A program made the position numbers and the translations under genes. The notes below the pieces were generated by a model. It had not been told where the DNA came from. It saw only the letters and a program-made list of their open reading frames with translations, and searched no databases. A DNA stretch of 36,538 nt from Acidobacteriota bacterium (GTDB taxonomy: Bacteria; Acidobacteriota; Blastocatellia; Pyrinomonadales; Pyrinomonadaceae): positions 1-36,538 of the forward strand of contig QHXM01000067.1 of assembly GCA_003222945.1 (NCBI GenBank), given 5' to 3'. Numbering within the stretch: the first letter of the stretch is position 1; each line of letters starts with the position of its first letter. Below are positions 8,982 through 17,782 of this stretch, one piece after another.

Positions 8982-9968
8982 GTGCAGACTTACATACAAA
9001 ATAATCTGGCGGGAACTGCCGTTGCCTTCCGCGCCAATCCTGTGGCGGGCGGCGTTGATCTCTTGCAGAGCACCGGCATTCTCCGCTACAACGCACTTCA
9101 GGTTGAGATTCGTCGCCGCTTCGCAAAGGGTCTATCGTTTCAGGCCAACTACACTTTCCAGAAGACGCTCGGCAACGCATTCGGCACTGCCAACAATGGC
9201 AACAACAACCAGTCGCGCTTCGAGCCTAATCTGGATAACGCCAACCCGCAGCTTGAGTATGGGCGTGCAGACTATGACGCCGCTCATGTCTTCAGCTTCA
9301 ACGGCATTTTTGAATTGCCCTTCGGCAAAGGGAAGCGCTGGTTGAATCGAGGCGGTTGGGTTGATCGTGCGCTTGGCGGCTTCGAGATGACTTCAATCGT
9401 ACAGGTTTCATCCGGTCCGCCGATGACGATTACCGATCCGCGCGGCACGCTCAATCGTGCCAACCGCTCAAGTCGTGAGACAGCCAACAGCACTCTGTCT
9501 GGAGATCAGATTAAGAATTTGATCGGAGTCTTCAGAACACCGTGCGGCGTCTTTTTCATAGACCCGTCCGTCATCAACATCAACCAGCAGGCTCTGGCCG
9601 CAGGTCAATGCAACAACCTTGGGAGCGGACGCGCATCCAATGGATTCGGTCAACCGACATTCGCCGGTCAGGTATTCTTCAATAACGCGCCGGGAGAGGT
9701 CGGAAACCTCCCGCGCGCATTCTTTAACGGCCCTACCTATTTCAACTGGGATTTAGGGTTCATCAAGAACATTCACATCACAGAAAGGACACGGCTGCAA
9801 ATACGCGCCGAAGCCTTCAACGTTCTTAACCGGACGAACTTTGCTGTGAGCAATTCGAGTTCGGACCAGCAGTTGACGCTCTTCAACATCAACAGCACTA
9901 ACTTCGGAAGGCTCACTTCTACCTTCTCGCCCCGCATCATTCAGTTTGCAGCACGCTTTGAGTTCTAA
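8982..9968 (+). CDS. TonB-dependent receptor, fragment 3 (barrel C-terminus)
   Basis: 328 codons from a GTG that is only the first start-like codon after the second break; the frame is open back to about 8946 and reads continuously from fragment 2. It contains QANYTFQKTLGNAF and FSFNGIFELPFGKGKRWL, typical late strands of this receptor class, then TRLQIRAEAFNVLNRTNF and a terminal aromatic residue (AARFEF), the usual outer-membrane assembly signal. Confidence 0.8.
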   Translation: MQTYIQNNLAGTAVAFRANPVAGGVDLLQSTGILRYNALQVEIRRRFAKGLSFQANYTFQKTLGNAFGTANNGNNNQSRFEPNLDNANPQLEYGRADYDAAHVFSFNGIFELPFGKGKRWLNRGGWVDRALGGFEMTSIVQVSSGPPMTITDPRGTLNRANRSSRETANSTLSGDQIKNLIGVFRTPCGVFFIDPSVININQQALAAGQCNNLGSGRASNGFGQPTFAGQVFFNNAPGEVGNLPRAFFNGPTYFNWDLGFIKNIHITERTRLQIRAEAFNVLNRTNFAVSNSSSDQQLTLFNINSTNFGRLTSTFSPRIIQFAARFEF

Positions 9969-10000
9969 CGCTCAAAACTGATGACGGCTGAATGCTTCTT

Positions 10001-10045
10001 AGGGCGTTGCTAACAAAAAGCAGCGCCCTTCTTTTCTCTTTCTTA
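10001..10045 (+). terminator. Rho-independent terminator of the TonB receptor gene
   Basis: AGGGCGTTGCT (10001-10011) pairs with AGCAGCGCCCT (10019-10029) in an 11-bp stem with a single G-U pair and a 7-base A-rich loop (AACAAAA). It is followed directly by the pyrimidine run TCTTTTCTCTTTCTT. It lies 33 bases after the receptor stop. Confidence 0.9.
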
Positions 10046-10246
10046 CGCGATGCTGTTAATTTACTGTAACGGATACCCGTCACGCGAGCAGCCCAAATGT
10101 CCGAAGCTCACGCGCAGCAGAAGCGCGGCACATGGCGTTGGCATCTATTGGTCGCTAACAATCGGACCATAATCAATGACACTACATGTTTTCTATTTAC
10201 TTTTCGCCAGATAGGCTGTATAAGTATCGCACCAGACAGTATCTTC

Positions 10247-10268
10247 CTTATTTCTTGCGAGAAATAAG
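10247..10268. repeat. Perfect 9-bp inverted repeat (possible operator or hairpin)
   Basis: CTTATTTCT at 10247-10255 and AGAAATAAG at 10260-10268 are perfect reverse complements around TGCG. No T-run follows, so it is not a standard terminator. Its place in the long region upstream of the T6SS genes fits a dimeric regulator site or a leader hairpin; this is inference. Confidence 0.5.
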
Positions 10269-10787
10269 CTATTCGCCGAGCAAACCTGCATTTGGTGAAT
10301 CTAATTTGAAATCTGGCAGAACTTATTCGTGCAGAACTATAGTTTTGTAGTTCGTAGTATTTCCGTCTTTGTAAGGATTGAATTTGAGTACCGGCAGCAA
10401 GTGGTCCGTGAAGCGATCTGATTTAAGCGACCAGGCAGTGATAGGGTGGCCTAACCTGGACTGGCTGAGACCAACACAGCTGCTGATTAGCAACCAGGGG
10501 TCAACCTGTCCTAACCTATTCCATTTAGATTGACCGGAAAACCCCTCGGCTCTTTCCTCAATCTGCGATTATTCACTTAGAAAAGCGGCTAATCCAGATT
10601 CTGTAATATACACTATATTTCAGTCGTCACATCAACTAGTTAGTTTTTGAAACGCGTCCAGAGACCTTTACTCTCGACTCAGCTACAGAAAAATCCGTTG
10701 GGCCAAAAACTAATATTCGGGTTGATTAATTTGAGGGCGAGCTAATCATTAAAATCCCTACGCGTGACGTATTGCAAGCGTAAATAT

Positions 10788-11264
10788 ATGCTTGGAAACA
10801 ATTATTTACTGCGCCTTGTAGCCTTCGCTTGTGGCGCGTGCGCTTTGGTCTTACTGACGGCATGTGTGCCGAAATCAATTCGCCCGGCCAGTAAGCTGAT
10901 GGTCAGAGTGGAGGTCTCTCCACAAGCCAATAATAACAATCCGGTGGCGCTCGATCTGGTGCTGGTGAAGAGTAAAAAACTGCTCAAAGAGTTGATGAAG
11001 ATATCTGCCAGCGAATGGTTTGAGAAGCGAAGTCAATACCGGCTCGACTACCCGAAGGAGATCGGACTCAAAGCCGGAAGCTGGGAGTGGGTGCCCGGTC
11101 AAGTCGTACAGATTGATCCTATGCCGTTCAAGGATAAGTTCGCGGGAGGTCTGGTCTTCGCTAACTACTTTTCTCCGGGAACGCACCGCGCAGTCATAGA
11201 CCCGAGCAAGCCGGTTGTAATTAAATTGGGTGCGGAAGACATCACAGTCATACCTGAAAAATAG
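10788..11264 (+). CDS. tssJ: T6SS outer-membrane lipoprotein TssJ
   Basis: 158 residues from the ATG at 10788; a GTG 24 bases upstream (10764) is possible but gives an overlong signal. The N-terminus is a lipoprotein signal (MLGNNYLLRLVAFACGACALV) with lipobox LLTAC, so Cys26 would be lipidated. The rest is compact and beta-rich with the TssJ-like pattern PVALDLVLVKS, EWFEKRSQY, VQIDPMPF, VIKLGAEDITV. TssJ sits in the outer membrane and docks the periplasmic end of TssM to form the T6SS membrane complex with TssL. The family is divergent, so the identification leans on the lipobox, the size and the position directly before tssK-tssL-tssM. It is the first gene of the locus after a long gap. 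Confidence 0.8.
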   Translation: MLGNNYLLRLVAFACGACALVLLTACVPKSIRPASKLMVRVEVSPQANNNNPVALDLVLVKSKKLLKELMKISASEWFEKRSQYRLDYPKEIGLKAGSWEWVPGQVVQIDPMPFKDKFAGGLVFANYFSPGTHRAVIDPSKPVVIKLGAEDITVIPEK

Positions 11265-11313
11265 TTGGCTGGAATTTTATGTCTGAGAGTTGGGAAGGGA
11301 CAGTCAATAGCTT

Positions 11314-12672
11314 ATGGGGATAAGCGGAGACGAAATACCAAATTCAATCGATTGGCACGAGGGATTGTTGCTCACGCCGCAGCATTTCCAGCAAATGTCG
11401 CTGCGGCAAGAAGCCCTTTTGCGCTACAACGCTGCGATGATTGCTCCCTTTTATTGGGGCGTCCGTTATCTCAAGATTGAAGAGCCGAATCTGTTTCGCG
11501 GACTGGTGCAAATCAAGCATGTCGAAGCGGTAATGCCCGACGGCCTGGTGGTCTCTTACCGAGAAGGCGATGACCAACATGCAGAACACGGCCTGCAATT
11601 GGACCTGAACAAGTCTGAGGAAATAAAGCGCAGACCGATGAAAGTTTATCTGGCTATCGCGCCGCAATCTCGCCGAATGTCAAAAGGAGAACACGCCCGG
11701 TACAACTTTTATGATGGCGAGCCGGTGGTGGATGAGTACACAGGCGAAGGACGGGTGCGGATTCGCCGCTTGGTTCCGCATCTGCGGTTGATTGTGGCCG
11801 ACACGCCGCCGCAGGAGACTGTCAATTTCCCTTTGATGGAAGTGGAGTATAAGAATGACAGCTTCGTGCAAACAGACTTCATCCCGCCTCTCTTGATAGT
11901 CACCACCAATCAGAGATCGGGCGTGCAATCGCAACTAGGTATAGACTGCGAGAGAATCACTAAAATGGTGCGGGACAAGGCTCAGGAATTAGCCGGTCAG
12001 GCAGAGACTCAATCGCCGAGCGGGGCCATACGGCTCGACCTGGAAACCAAAAGCTGGATTCGCAGCCTCGCGGCATCTTTGCCGCATTTAGAAGCTATCC
12101 TTAGCACACAAGTCTCTCATCCCTTTCCGATTTATCTTGCTCTCTGTTCGATGGCCGGACATCTGGCAGCGCTCGGGGCCAAGCTCGTTCCAGACAAGAC
12201 TTCATATAACCATTCCGATCTGCGTTCCACGTTTCAGCCCGTCATCAGGTTTATCGAACAGGCGATTCAGGAAGGGTTAACATCGTCCTTCAGTTCTCAT
12301 CTGTTTACTTATCGTGACGAAGTTTACGAACTCAAGTTTGAGGCAGAGTGGATGCACAGGCGACTCGCACTCTCGCTCAGAGGGCGGCCCGGTATTTCGC
12401 CCGACGAGCTTGTCCGATGGGGGGAAGAGTGTCTCATCGGTTCTGATAATCAACTGCAATCGATGAAGCAAAAGCGGATTCTTGGCGCACGACGCGATCA
12501 CATTAAAAGAGATGGCGACCTTGTGCCTCCTAAAGACGTGGTGCTTTTTTCTCTGAAGGTCGATCCAGAGTTCATCGAGCCGGACCAGATATTGCAAATC
12601 TACAATCGAGGCGCACACAGAGATACGGCGCGCCCGGTCGAAATTGTTCTACACGTCAAGAACGCCGTGTAA
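11314..12672 (+). CDS. tssK: T6SS baseplate protein TssK
   Basis: 452 residues, the usual TssK length. The family hallmark is near the N-terminus: WHEGLLLTPQHFQQ (residues about 11-24). Further matches are the MPDG and LYLAI-type strands (VMPDGLVVSYREG, MKVYLAIAP) and a C-terminal helical/beta receptor-like part ending ARPVEIVLHVKNAV. TssK trimers link the baseplate wedge (TssE-F-G) to the TssL-TssM membrane complex and are cytoplasmic. The ATG at 11314 has GGGAAGGG about 15 bases upstream, a weakly spaced ribosome binding site. Gap to tssL is 48 bases. Confidence 0.95.
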   Translation: MGISGDEIPNSIDWHEGLLLTPQHFQQMSLRQEALLRYNAAMIAPFYWGVRYLKIEEPNLFRGLVQIKHVEAVMPDGLVVSYREGDDQHAEHGLQLDLNKSEEIKRRPMKVYLAIAPQSRRMSKGEHARYNFYDGEPVVDEYTGEGRVRIRRLVPHLRLIVADTPPQETVNFPLMEVEYKNDSFVQTDFIPPLLIVTTNQRSGVQSQLGIDCERITKMVRDKAQELAGQAETQSPSGAIRLDLETKSWIRSLAASLPHLEAILSTQVSHPFPIYLALCSMAGHLAALGAKLVPDKTSYNHSDLRSTFQPVIRFIEQAIQEGLTSSFSSHLFTYRDEVYELKFEAEWMHRRLALSLRGRPGISPDELVRWGEECLIGSDNQLQSMKQKRILGARRDHIKRDGDLVPPKDVVLFSLKVDPEFIEPDQILQIYNRGAHRDTARPVEIVLHVKNAV

Positions 12673-12720
12673 GTTTAGAGCTAAAGCGGAACTGAGGTTG
12701 ACCACATAGGTTGAAGGCAC

Positions 12721-13704
12721 ATGAGTGAATACGGCGATTCGTTCCTGCTGGCCCCTTTCCGAGAGTTTTATGCGGAGATCATCCGCCTGAAACTGTTGGC
12801 TGGCGCGGGCGCTTGGGTCTCTCCTCCTGTCGAGAAGGGTTCTGCGTCGCAGCCGGACAAGGCGCAGACTCAAACCGGCACCTGGGTCTATTACCCGGAT
12901 GTTGTCGCCGACGCAGGCCCGGATGATGCAGTAAGAATCAGAACTCAAACATTGACTCCGAGTGCGGACAACTCTTCGGCTTTAGTCAGAGTTGAGCCGG
13001 AAGGAAACGGCTCGGCTTCGACTATGGATTCGATGGCGCTGCTTCAACCTTCGGACTCTTTCAGAGTTAGCACAGTGGTCTGGCACCGTCTGGTCGCGCT
13101 GTTTCAACGTCAAGCGATTGCCGCCTGGAAAAATGGCGGGAGCTACGGCGCGGAGTTTTACAAAGAGGCTCAGTACGTGATGGTCGCCCTCGCTGATGAA
13201 ATCTTTCTGCACATGCCGTGGGAAGGGCAGCGTGCGTGGGTCTCAAATTTGTTGGAGACTAAAATCTTTCGCACACATGCCGCCGGACAGTTTTTTTTCG
13301 AGAAGCTGGACCGCCTACTGCGAGAGCAGAACCCGGTCTATAAAGGTTTAGCGACGGTCTATCTGATGGCTCTGTCTCTGGGCTTCAAAGGCAAGTATTA
13401 CGGCATGGATGATCGCGGGAAACTCGCTCGCTATCGCCAGCAACTCTTCACCTTCATTTATGGCAGAGAACCCGATCTGGATGATGAAACTCGGCATCTC
13501 TTTCCTGAGACCTACTATCACAACGTCCGCGAAGAAGGGCAGAGAAAACTGTCAGACCCGCGAAGGTGGTTCGTCGTGCTCCTTCTCGTAATCATCGTCT
13601 ATGTGGCGGCGACGCAAATGTTCTGGATGCAGTTCACACAGGAGTTGAACACAATCAATCAAGGTATCACGAAAATACTCTATGAGTTGAAAGCTCAACC
13701 GTAA
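12721..13704 (+). CDS. tssL: T6SS inner-membrane protein TssL (DotU family) with an N-terminal insertion
   Basis: 327 residues; the ATG follows GAAGG at 12713-12717. The first helix (FLLAPFREFYAEIIRLKLL) and the DotU core (about residues 110-280: FYKEAQYVMVALADEIFLHMPW, FFFEKLDRLL, YLMALSLGFKGKYYG) are typical. The protein ends with one transmembrane helix (WFVVLLLVIIVYVAATQMFW) and a short periplasmic tail, as in TssL without a peptidoglycan-binding domain. Unusual is a roughly 75-residue Pro/Ser/Thr/Asp-rich stretch at about 30-105, between the first helix and the core, likely disordered. TssL contacts TssM and the baseplate through TssK. Confidence 0.93.
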   Translation: MSEYGDSFLLAPFREFYAEIIRLKLLAGAGAWVSPPVEKGSASQPDKAQTQTGTWVYYPDVVADAGPDDAVRIRTQTLTPSADNSSALVRVEPEGNGSASTMDSMALLQPSDSFRVSTVVWHRLVALFQRQAIAAWKNGGSYGAEFYKEAQYVMVALADEIFLHMPWEGQRAWVSNLLETKIFRTHAAGQFFFEKLDRLLREQNPVYKGLATVYLMALSLGFKGKYYGMDDRGKLARYRQQLFTFIYGREPDLDDETRHLFPETYYHNVREEGQRKLSDPRRWFVVLLLVIIVYVAATQMFWMQFTQELNTINQGITKILYELKAQP

Positions 13705-13731
13705 GCTACGGCGACGCTCAGTCTTAAAGTT

Positions 13732-16700
13732 ATGTTCTCGTCCCCCGTCATATATATTCTTCTGGTCGTCCTCCTTTTGGTGCTCGGCATCATCTTTCTC
13801 TATCTCGTTATCAGGAAGGCACGCCGCAGCGCTGCCGCGTCAGAAACCGCGCTGGTTGCAGCCGAGACGAGCGATCAGGAGCAGTTAAGCCTCGCGGCTT
13901 CCAGCGTCGGCCTCAAGCTCTCCTTCAGCAAAGCCATGCGGCGCATACGCGCATACGGTAAAGGCTCTCGCTATGGTGTTCCCTGGTACTTAATGATCGG
14001 CGAGACGCATTCGGGCAAAACAACTCTGCTCAGCAATACTGGCATGGAGCTTCTATCGAATGCGCCGGATGAGCAGCAGACAGGTGTGAAGCAAGGTCTC
14101 AACTGGTTCTTCTTTGACCGAGGAATTGTGCTGGATGTCGCAGGCGATCTTGTGCTCAGAGCAGACGGCGCAACCTCAAACGTCGGAGGCTGGAATCACT
14201 TCACCAAACTGCTCAGGCGTTACCGTCCTCAGCGCCCGCTGGACGGAATCATTCTGACGATTCCTTGCTCTGACCTCGTGGGAGCGGCGAGTCAAAGCCC
14301 TGAGTTTAAGCTCAAGCTTGAGCGAAAGGCGCAAAGTCTCTACAGCAAACTCGCGGACGCACAGAAGCGACTGGGACTCAGCCTTCCGGTTTACGTTCTC
14401 ATCACCAAGTGTGATGAAGTCACCGGATTCAAGACCCTGTGTCATGAATTACCCGAACGACGCGATGAGATGTTCGGCTGGTCAAGCCCTTACACGCGCG
14501 AGATTGCTTATCGCGCGGAATGGGTGACAGAGGCTTTTCAAAATCTGCACAATTATCTCTTTCAACTTCAAATCGAAATCTTTGCGGGGCGGATGCGCGT
14601 CACCGACAGCGATGAGTTCTTCATGCTGCCCTCAGAGATACGGTCAATGCGAAGGCCGCTGCAAATTTATCTGGATCAGATTTTCAAAGAGAGCGCTTAT
14701 CACGAACCCTTCTTTTTACGCGGCATCTATTTTTGCGGAGACAGCGCGGACGAACGTTCCGCTTCAACCGTCGCTTCAACCATCGCGCTCGATCCACTCG
14801 ATCCAGACGAGCCGAAGGTTGACTGGACGATACCACCGCCTGGTTCTACGCAGGCGATAGTTGCAGCAGCAGCCATCGCGCCCGCATCCCCGCCCGAAAA
14901 AAGATACGCTTTCTTAGAACATCTCTTTGAGAGAAAGATTTTTCAGGAGGAATTATTAGCCCGGCCTATTCACCGTAAATCGCTCTCAAGAAATCGCTGG
15001 GTGCTCGTGGCGCAACTGCTCTCGCTCGCAATTCCGCTCATCGGAATTTTAGGAATCCTTGCAACTTATCCCGCGCACAAAGAGCGTAAGGAGACTCTTT
15101 ACACTTACCTCACCAGAGAAGAGCAGGACCTCAGAGCAATCAAGGCTGAGAAAGAAGGCGCATTTATAGACAACAGGTCGCAGACGAGAGCGTCGCAGTT
15201 GTTCGATGCCATGTCGAACATGAGCGGTAAGAGCCTGACCTTTATCTTCATTCCCGGCTCCTGGTTTAGCCGTGTCAGTGAAGAGAGCGGTAATTCGATC
15301 AGCGACGCGTACCAGTTCACGGTTTATGACCCGCTGCGTCTCCGTCTTGATTGTCGAACAGAGAGTAAACTGATTCCTCTGGCGTCGTCGCAAGCTTGCT
15401 ACGCAACTCTGAACACAGATTCGGATAAGCTCTTAACAAGATGCGCTCCCGAAAGCGACAACTCCTCAAACTCCGTCCATGCGTTTATAGAGAGCCTTGA
15501 CGAGTTGATTCAAAATCGCGCGCGTTATAACAGGCTCATACGCGATGACACGGGCGATCTAAATGATCTTAATCTTCTGCTTCGATATTTCGATCAAACT
15601 CCGCTGCCAGCCAATTTCGACGTTCACAATAGTCTCTTCGTGCAGGCTTTGAAAACGTCTGACCGCCCCGCGCTCAAGGTAACCGACGAGAGCGTGAAGG
15701 ACAGGGCCGCGTGCAAGGTCGAGGGGATGATTCAGGATATTTATGACCGGACGTTTAAGGACCAGAACGTGACGTATGGTTATCTGGGCGATATTACTAA
15801 AACAGAGACGCTTTTATCGCAGCCGGAAAACAACTGGCTCGCCATTCGTATCTTCGAGCATCCATCCTCCTTTGAAGGATTGACCTTCTCGGACGGTCTC
15901 GCCGAGTTGAAGAGGGCGCTCACCGATCTATCCAAAGAGAAGTTCATGTACCGCGAGTACGGAACACAGCCCGGCGCTTCATCCGGGACTGCTCCGCAGT
16001 ATAGCCATCAGGTCCGCAGCGCGCTCATATGGGACAAGGCGACTCTTCAACAGGCCGTTGACCTCTATAACCAGTATGACAACTTCGTTAAGAACAACTA
16101 CTACAACCGGCTTGACACGCTGGACACGAGCGTCAAACGAGCGGCGCTTAATGATTTCAGGAGAAAATTCGTTGCCATCATATCTCGCGCGCCCAGCCGA
16201 CAACTTCCTCAGCGCATGGCGAATGAGTCGGCGCGCAAAGCGAGCCTTCGAGCCGAGATTAAAAGCTTCGTGGACGCGCAGGACCTGTTATCGAATCTCC
16301 TGGACATCTGTCGCAGTCTAGGCATAGACGTTGGCTTGCGCAGCGCCATCGCAAATCAACTGACCTCTCTGATGAGTGCGATTGACGAGGAGTTCTACGA
16401 CGGGGGCTTTTATACGATGGCGCAGGACGGATTTCTCTGGTGGACTTTAGACACGACGTTTCACTCCTACACTGTATTTGGCGCGAGCAATGCGGACGAG
16501 TTGGAAGTCTATCTGGCGGTGCAAAGAGAGAGCATAGCGAAATTGGCTCGCCAGTATGCCGCGCCCGTACTCGATTTCGCTTCGGCGCAGAACATCTCCC
16601 TGCGAAGCTCTGTGAGATGGAAAGAGATTCTGGATCAGCTTGATAAATATGATGCCAAGAATCCGGGCAGTACCGTGATAGTTCTGGAAAACTTCATCCG

Positions 16701-17781
16701 CTCTGAAATGGATAAGGTCAAGATTGATAACTGCGCAGCCATCGTCACCGGCTCAACGCTTCAGCCGCTAGACTATTTCATACGAGTGCGAAACTCTCTG
16801 CGTCAGCCCTTCTATTCGCGTTGTCAGGTGCTTGAAGCGGAGGAGATTGCGCGCGCCGAGCAACTAGCGCGCGATATTGAACGAGCGGCCAGGGAGAAGA
16901 AGGCGGACGAGTTTTACGAAGGTCTCAAAAGCTACACGGTTATCGAAGCTGCATTCAATCAATATCTGAAAGCCAAGTTTCCCTTTTCCGATCTGCCGCA
17001 GGCAGAGCCTTTTGTGGAAGCAACGCCTGATGACATCGCCGCCTTCTTCAAGGTGTTTACGGATAACAAGGACGCGGCCAGGAAAATTCTGCAAGAGGCT
17101 CCGAATTACAACATCGCGCCGGAAGATGCTCTCGATTTTCTGGACCGGATGGAGAAGGTGCGTCCCTTCTTCGACGCCTTCCTCAGCAAGAAGCAGGTCT
17201 ATCCGATCTTTGATTTCAATCTTCGCTTTCGTGTCAATCAGGAGAAAGAGGTCAGCGCAAACCAGGTCATTGACTGGGACTTAGATGTCGGTAAGAAACG
17301 GTTTCATTATCAGGACGCCAATCCTGCGGGCATGTGGGGATACGGAGAACCGCTCAAGTTGTCTTTGCGCTGGGCTAACGATGCGCCGACCATCCCTTCT
17401 TTCAAATCTGACACGCTGTCGCACATGAAGCTCGAAGGGCAGACTGTGACTCTGACCTACAGCAATAATTGGTCGCTGCTCTATTTCCTCCTGAAGCACA
17501 GGGGAGCGGGCACGGATTTCAAGGACGGCGTGGACATTGATCCTTACACGCTCAAAATCGAAATCCCGACGCAGGCAAACGCGAAGCTGCCGAACAATCT
17601 GCAACAGGCGCAACCCGCAATCCTGCGCACCAACGCGAGCGTGGTCTTCATGAGCATCAGCCTTGTGGCTCCAGACAAGAAAGACCCTTTATTGATCCCT
17701 GACGTTTTTCCGACCGCTGCACCGCAGCTTACCAATCGCAACTCAGTTATTCGGCAAAGACGAGAGACCAGGAGTAATTAG
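13732..17781 (+). CDS. tssM: T6SS membrane-complex protein TssM (IcmF family)
   Basis: 1,349 residues, somewhat longer than many TssM. One transmembrane helix lies at residues 6-27 (VIYILLVVLLLVLGIIFLYLVI) and a second at about 422-446 (RWVLVAQLLSLAIPLIGILG). Between them is the cytoplasmic NTPase domain with an intact Walker A (GETHSGKT, residues 90-97), a Walker B-like strand (GIVLDVAGD, about 131-139) and a TKxD-type element (LITKCDEV, about 223-230). The remaining roughly 900 residues are the periplasmic IcmF/DUF1215-type helical part and a C-terminal beta domain that meets TssJ. Only one N-terminal helix is seen where many homologues have two. TAG at 17779-17781 is followed one base later by the tssA ATG. 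Confidence 0.95.
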   Translation: MFSSPVIYILLVVLLLVLGIIFLYLVIRKARRSAAASETALVAAETSDQEQLSLAASSVGLKLSFSKAMRRIRAYGKGSRYGVPWYLMIGETHSGKTTLLSNTGMELLSNAPDEQQTGVKQGLNWFFFDRGIVLDVAGDLVLRADGATSNVGGWNHFTKLLRRYRPQRPLDGIILTIPCSDLVGAASQSPEFKLKLERKAQSLYSKLADAQKRLGLSLPVYVLITKCDEVTGFKTLCHELPERRDEMFGWSSPYTREIAYRAEWVTEAFQNLHNYLFQLQIEIFAGRMRVTDSDEFFMLPSEIRSMRRPLQIYLDQIFKESAYHEPFFLRGIYFCGDSADERSASTVASTIALDPLDPDEPKVDWTIPPPGSTQAIVAAAAIAPASPPEKRYAFLEHLFERKIFQEELLARPIHRKSLSRNRWVLVAQLLSLAIPLIGILGILATYPAHKERKETLYTYLTREEQDLRAIKAEKEGAFIDNRSQTRASQLFDAMSNMSGKSLTFIFIPGSWFSRVSEESGNSISDAYQFTVYDPLRLRLDCRTESKLIPLASSQACYATLNTDSDKLLTRCAPESDNSSNSVHAFIESLDELIQNRARYNRLIRDDTGDLNDLNLLLRYFDQTPLPANFDVHNSLFVQALKTSDRPALKVTDESVKDRAACKVEGMIQDIYDRTFKDQNVTYGYLGDITKTETLLSQPENNWLAIRIFEHPSSFEGLTFSDGLAELKRALTDLSKEKFMYREYGTQPGASSGTAPQYSHQVRSALIWDKATLQQAVDLYNQYDNFVKNNYYNRLDTLDTSVKRAALNDFRRKFVAIISRAPSRQLPQRMANESARKASLRAEIKSFVDAQDLLSNLLDICRSLGIDVGLRSAIANQLTSLMSAIDEEFYDGGFYTMAQDGFLWWTLDTTFHSYTVFGASNADELEVYLAVQRESIAKLARQYAAPVLDFASAQNISLRSSVRWKEILDQLDKYDAKNPGSTVIVLENFIRSEMDKVKIDNCAAIVTGSTLQPLDYFIRVRNSLRQPFYSRCQVLEAEEIARAEQLARDIERAAREKKADEFYEGLKSYTVIEAAFNQYLKAKFPFSDLPQAEPFVEATPDDIAAFFKVFTDNKDAARKILQEAPNYNIAPEDALDFLDRMEKVRPFFDAFLSKKQVYPIFDFNLRFRVNQEKEVSANQVIDWDLDVGKKRFHYQDANPAGMWGYGEPLKLSLRWANDAPTIPSFKSDTLSHMKLEGQTVTLTYSNNWSLLYFLLKHRGAGTDFKDGVDIDPYTLKIEIPTQANAKLPNNLQQAQPAILRTNASVVFMSISLVAPDKKDPLLIPDVFPTAAPQLTNRNSVIRQRRETRSN

Positions 17782-17782
17782 C

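Larger units (their letters stand above)
6608..9968 (+). pseudogene. Oar-like TonB-dependent receptor, interrupted by two frame breaks
   Basis: Taken together, three adjacent reading frames encode one roughly 1,120-residue outer-membrane transporter, the usual length for the Oar-like, carboxypeptidase-regulatory-domain TonB receptors abundant in Acidobacteriota. In order: signal peptide (MKKFTFAMLLVCMFAVSALAQ), a carboxypeptidase-regulatory-like beta domain (about residues 22-110), the plug with DLPLNGRNPLG, then the barrel to a terminal Phe (AARFEF). Frame is lost near 7843-7845 (CCC) and again near 8947-8949 (AAA). Adding one base at each run gives the continuous readings FKRDPTNLITPT and NNLKSLLIAGTP. 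Both breaks are homopolymer losses and the rest is well conserved, so a sequencing error in an intact gene is at least as likely as true decay. A terminator follows at 10001. Confidence 0.8.
9969..10787. other. Long gene-free region before the T6SS locus
   Basis: About 819 bases between the receptor stop and the tssJ ATG, more AT-rich than the flanks. It holds the receptor terminator (10001-10045), a 9-bp perfect inverted repeat (10247-10268), a 6-bp inverted repeat GAACTA/TAGTTC at 10334-10353 with an 8-base loop, and two copies of CCTAACCT at 10450 and 10510. No frame with plausible codon usage or a ribosome binding site is visible. The T6SS promoter(s) are expected here, but no pair near consensus was identified. 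Confidence 0.5.

Noticed and set aside
10450-10517. CCTAACCT direct repeats as a regulator binding site
   Set aside because: Two 8-base copies 60 bases apart are too weak to separate from chance; noted only in the gap description.
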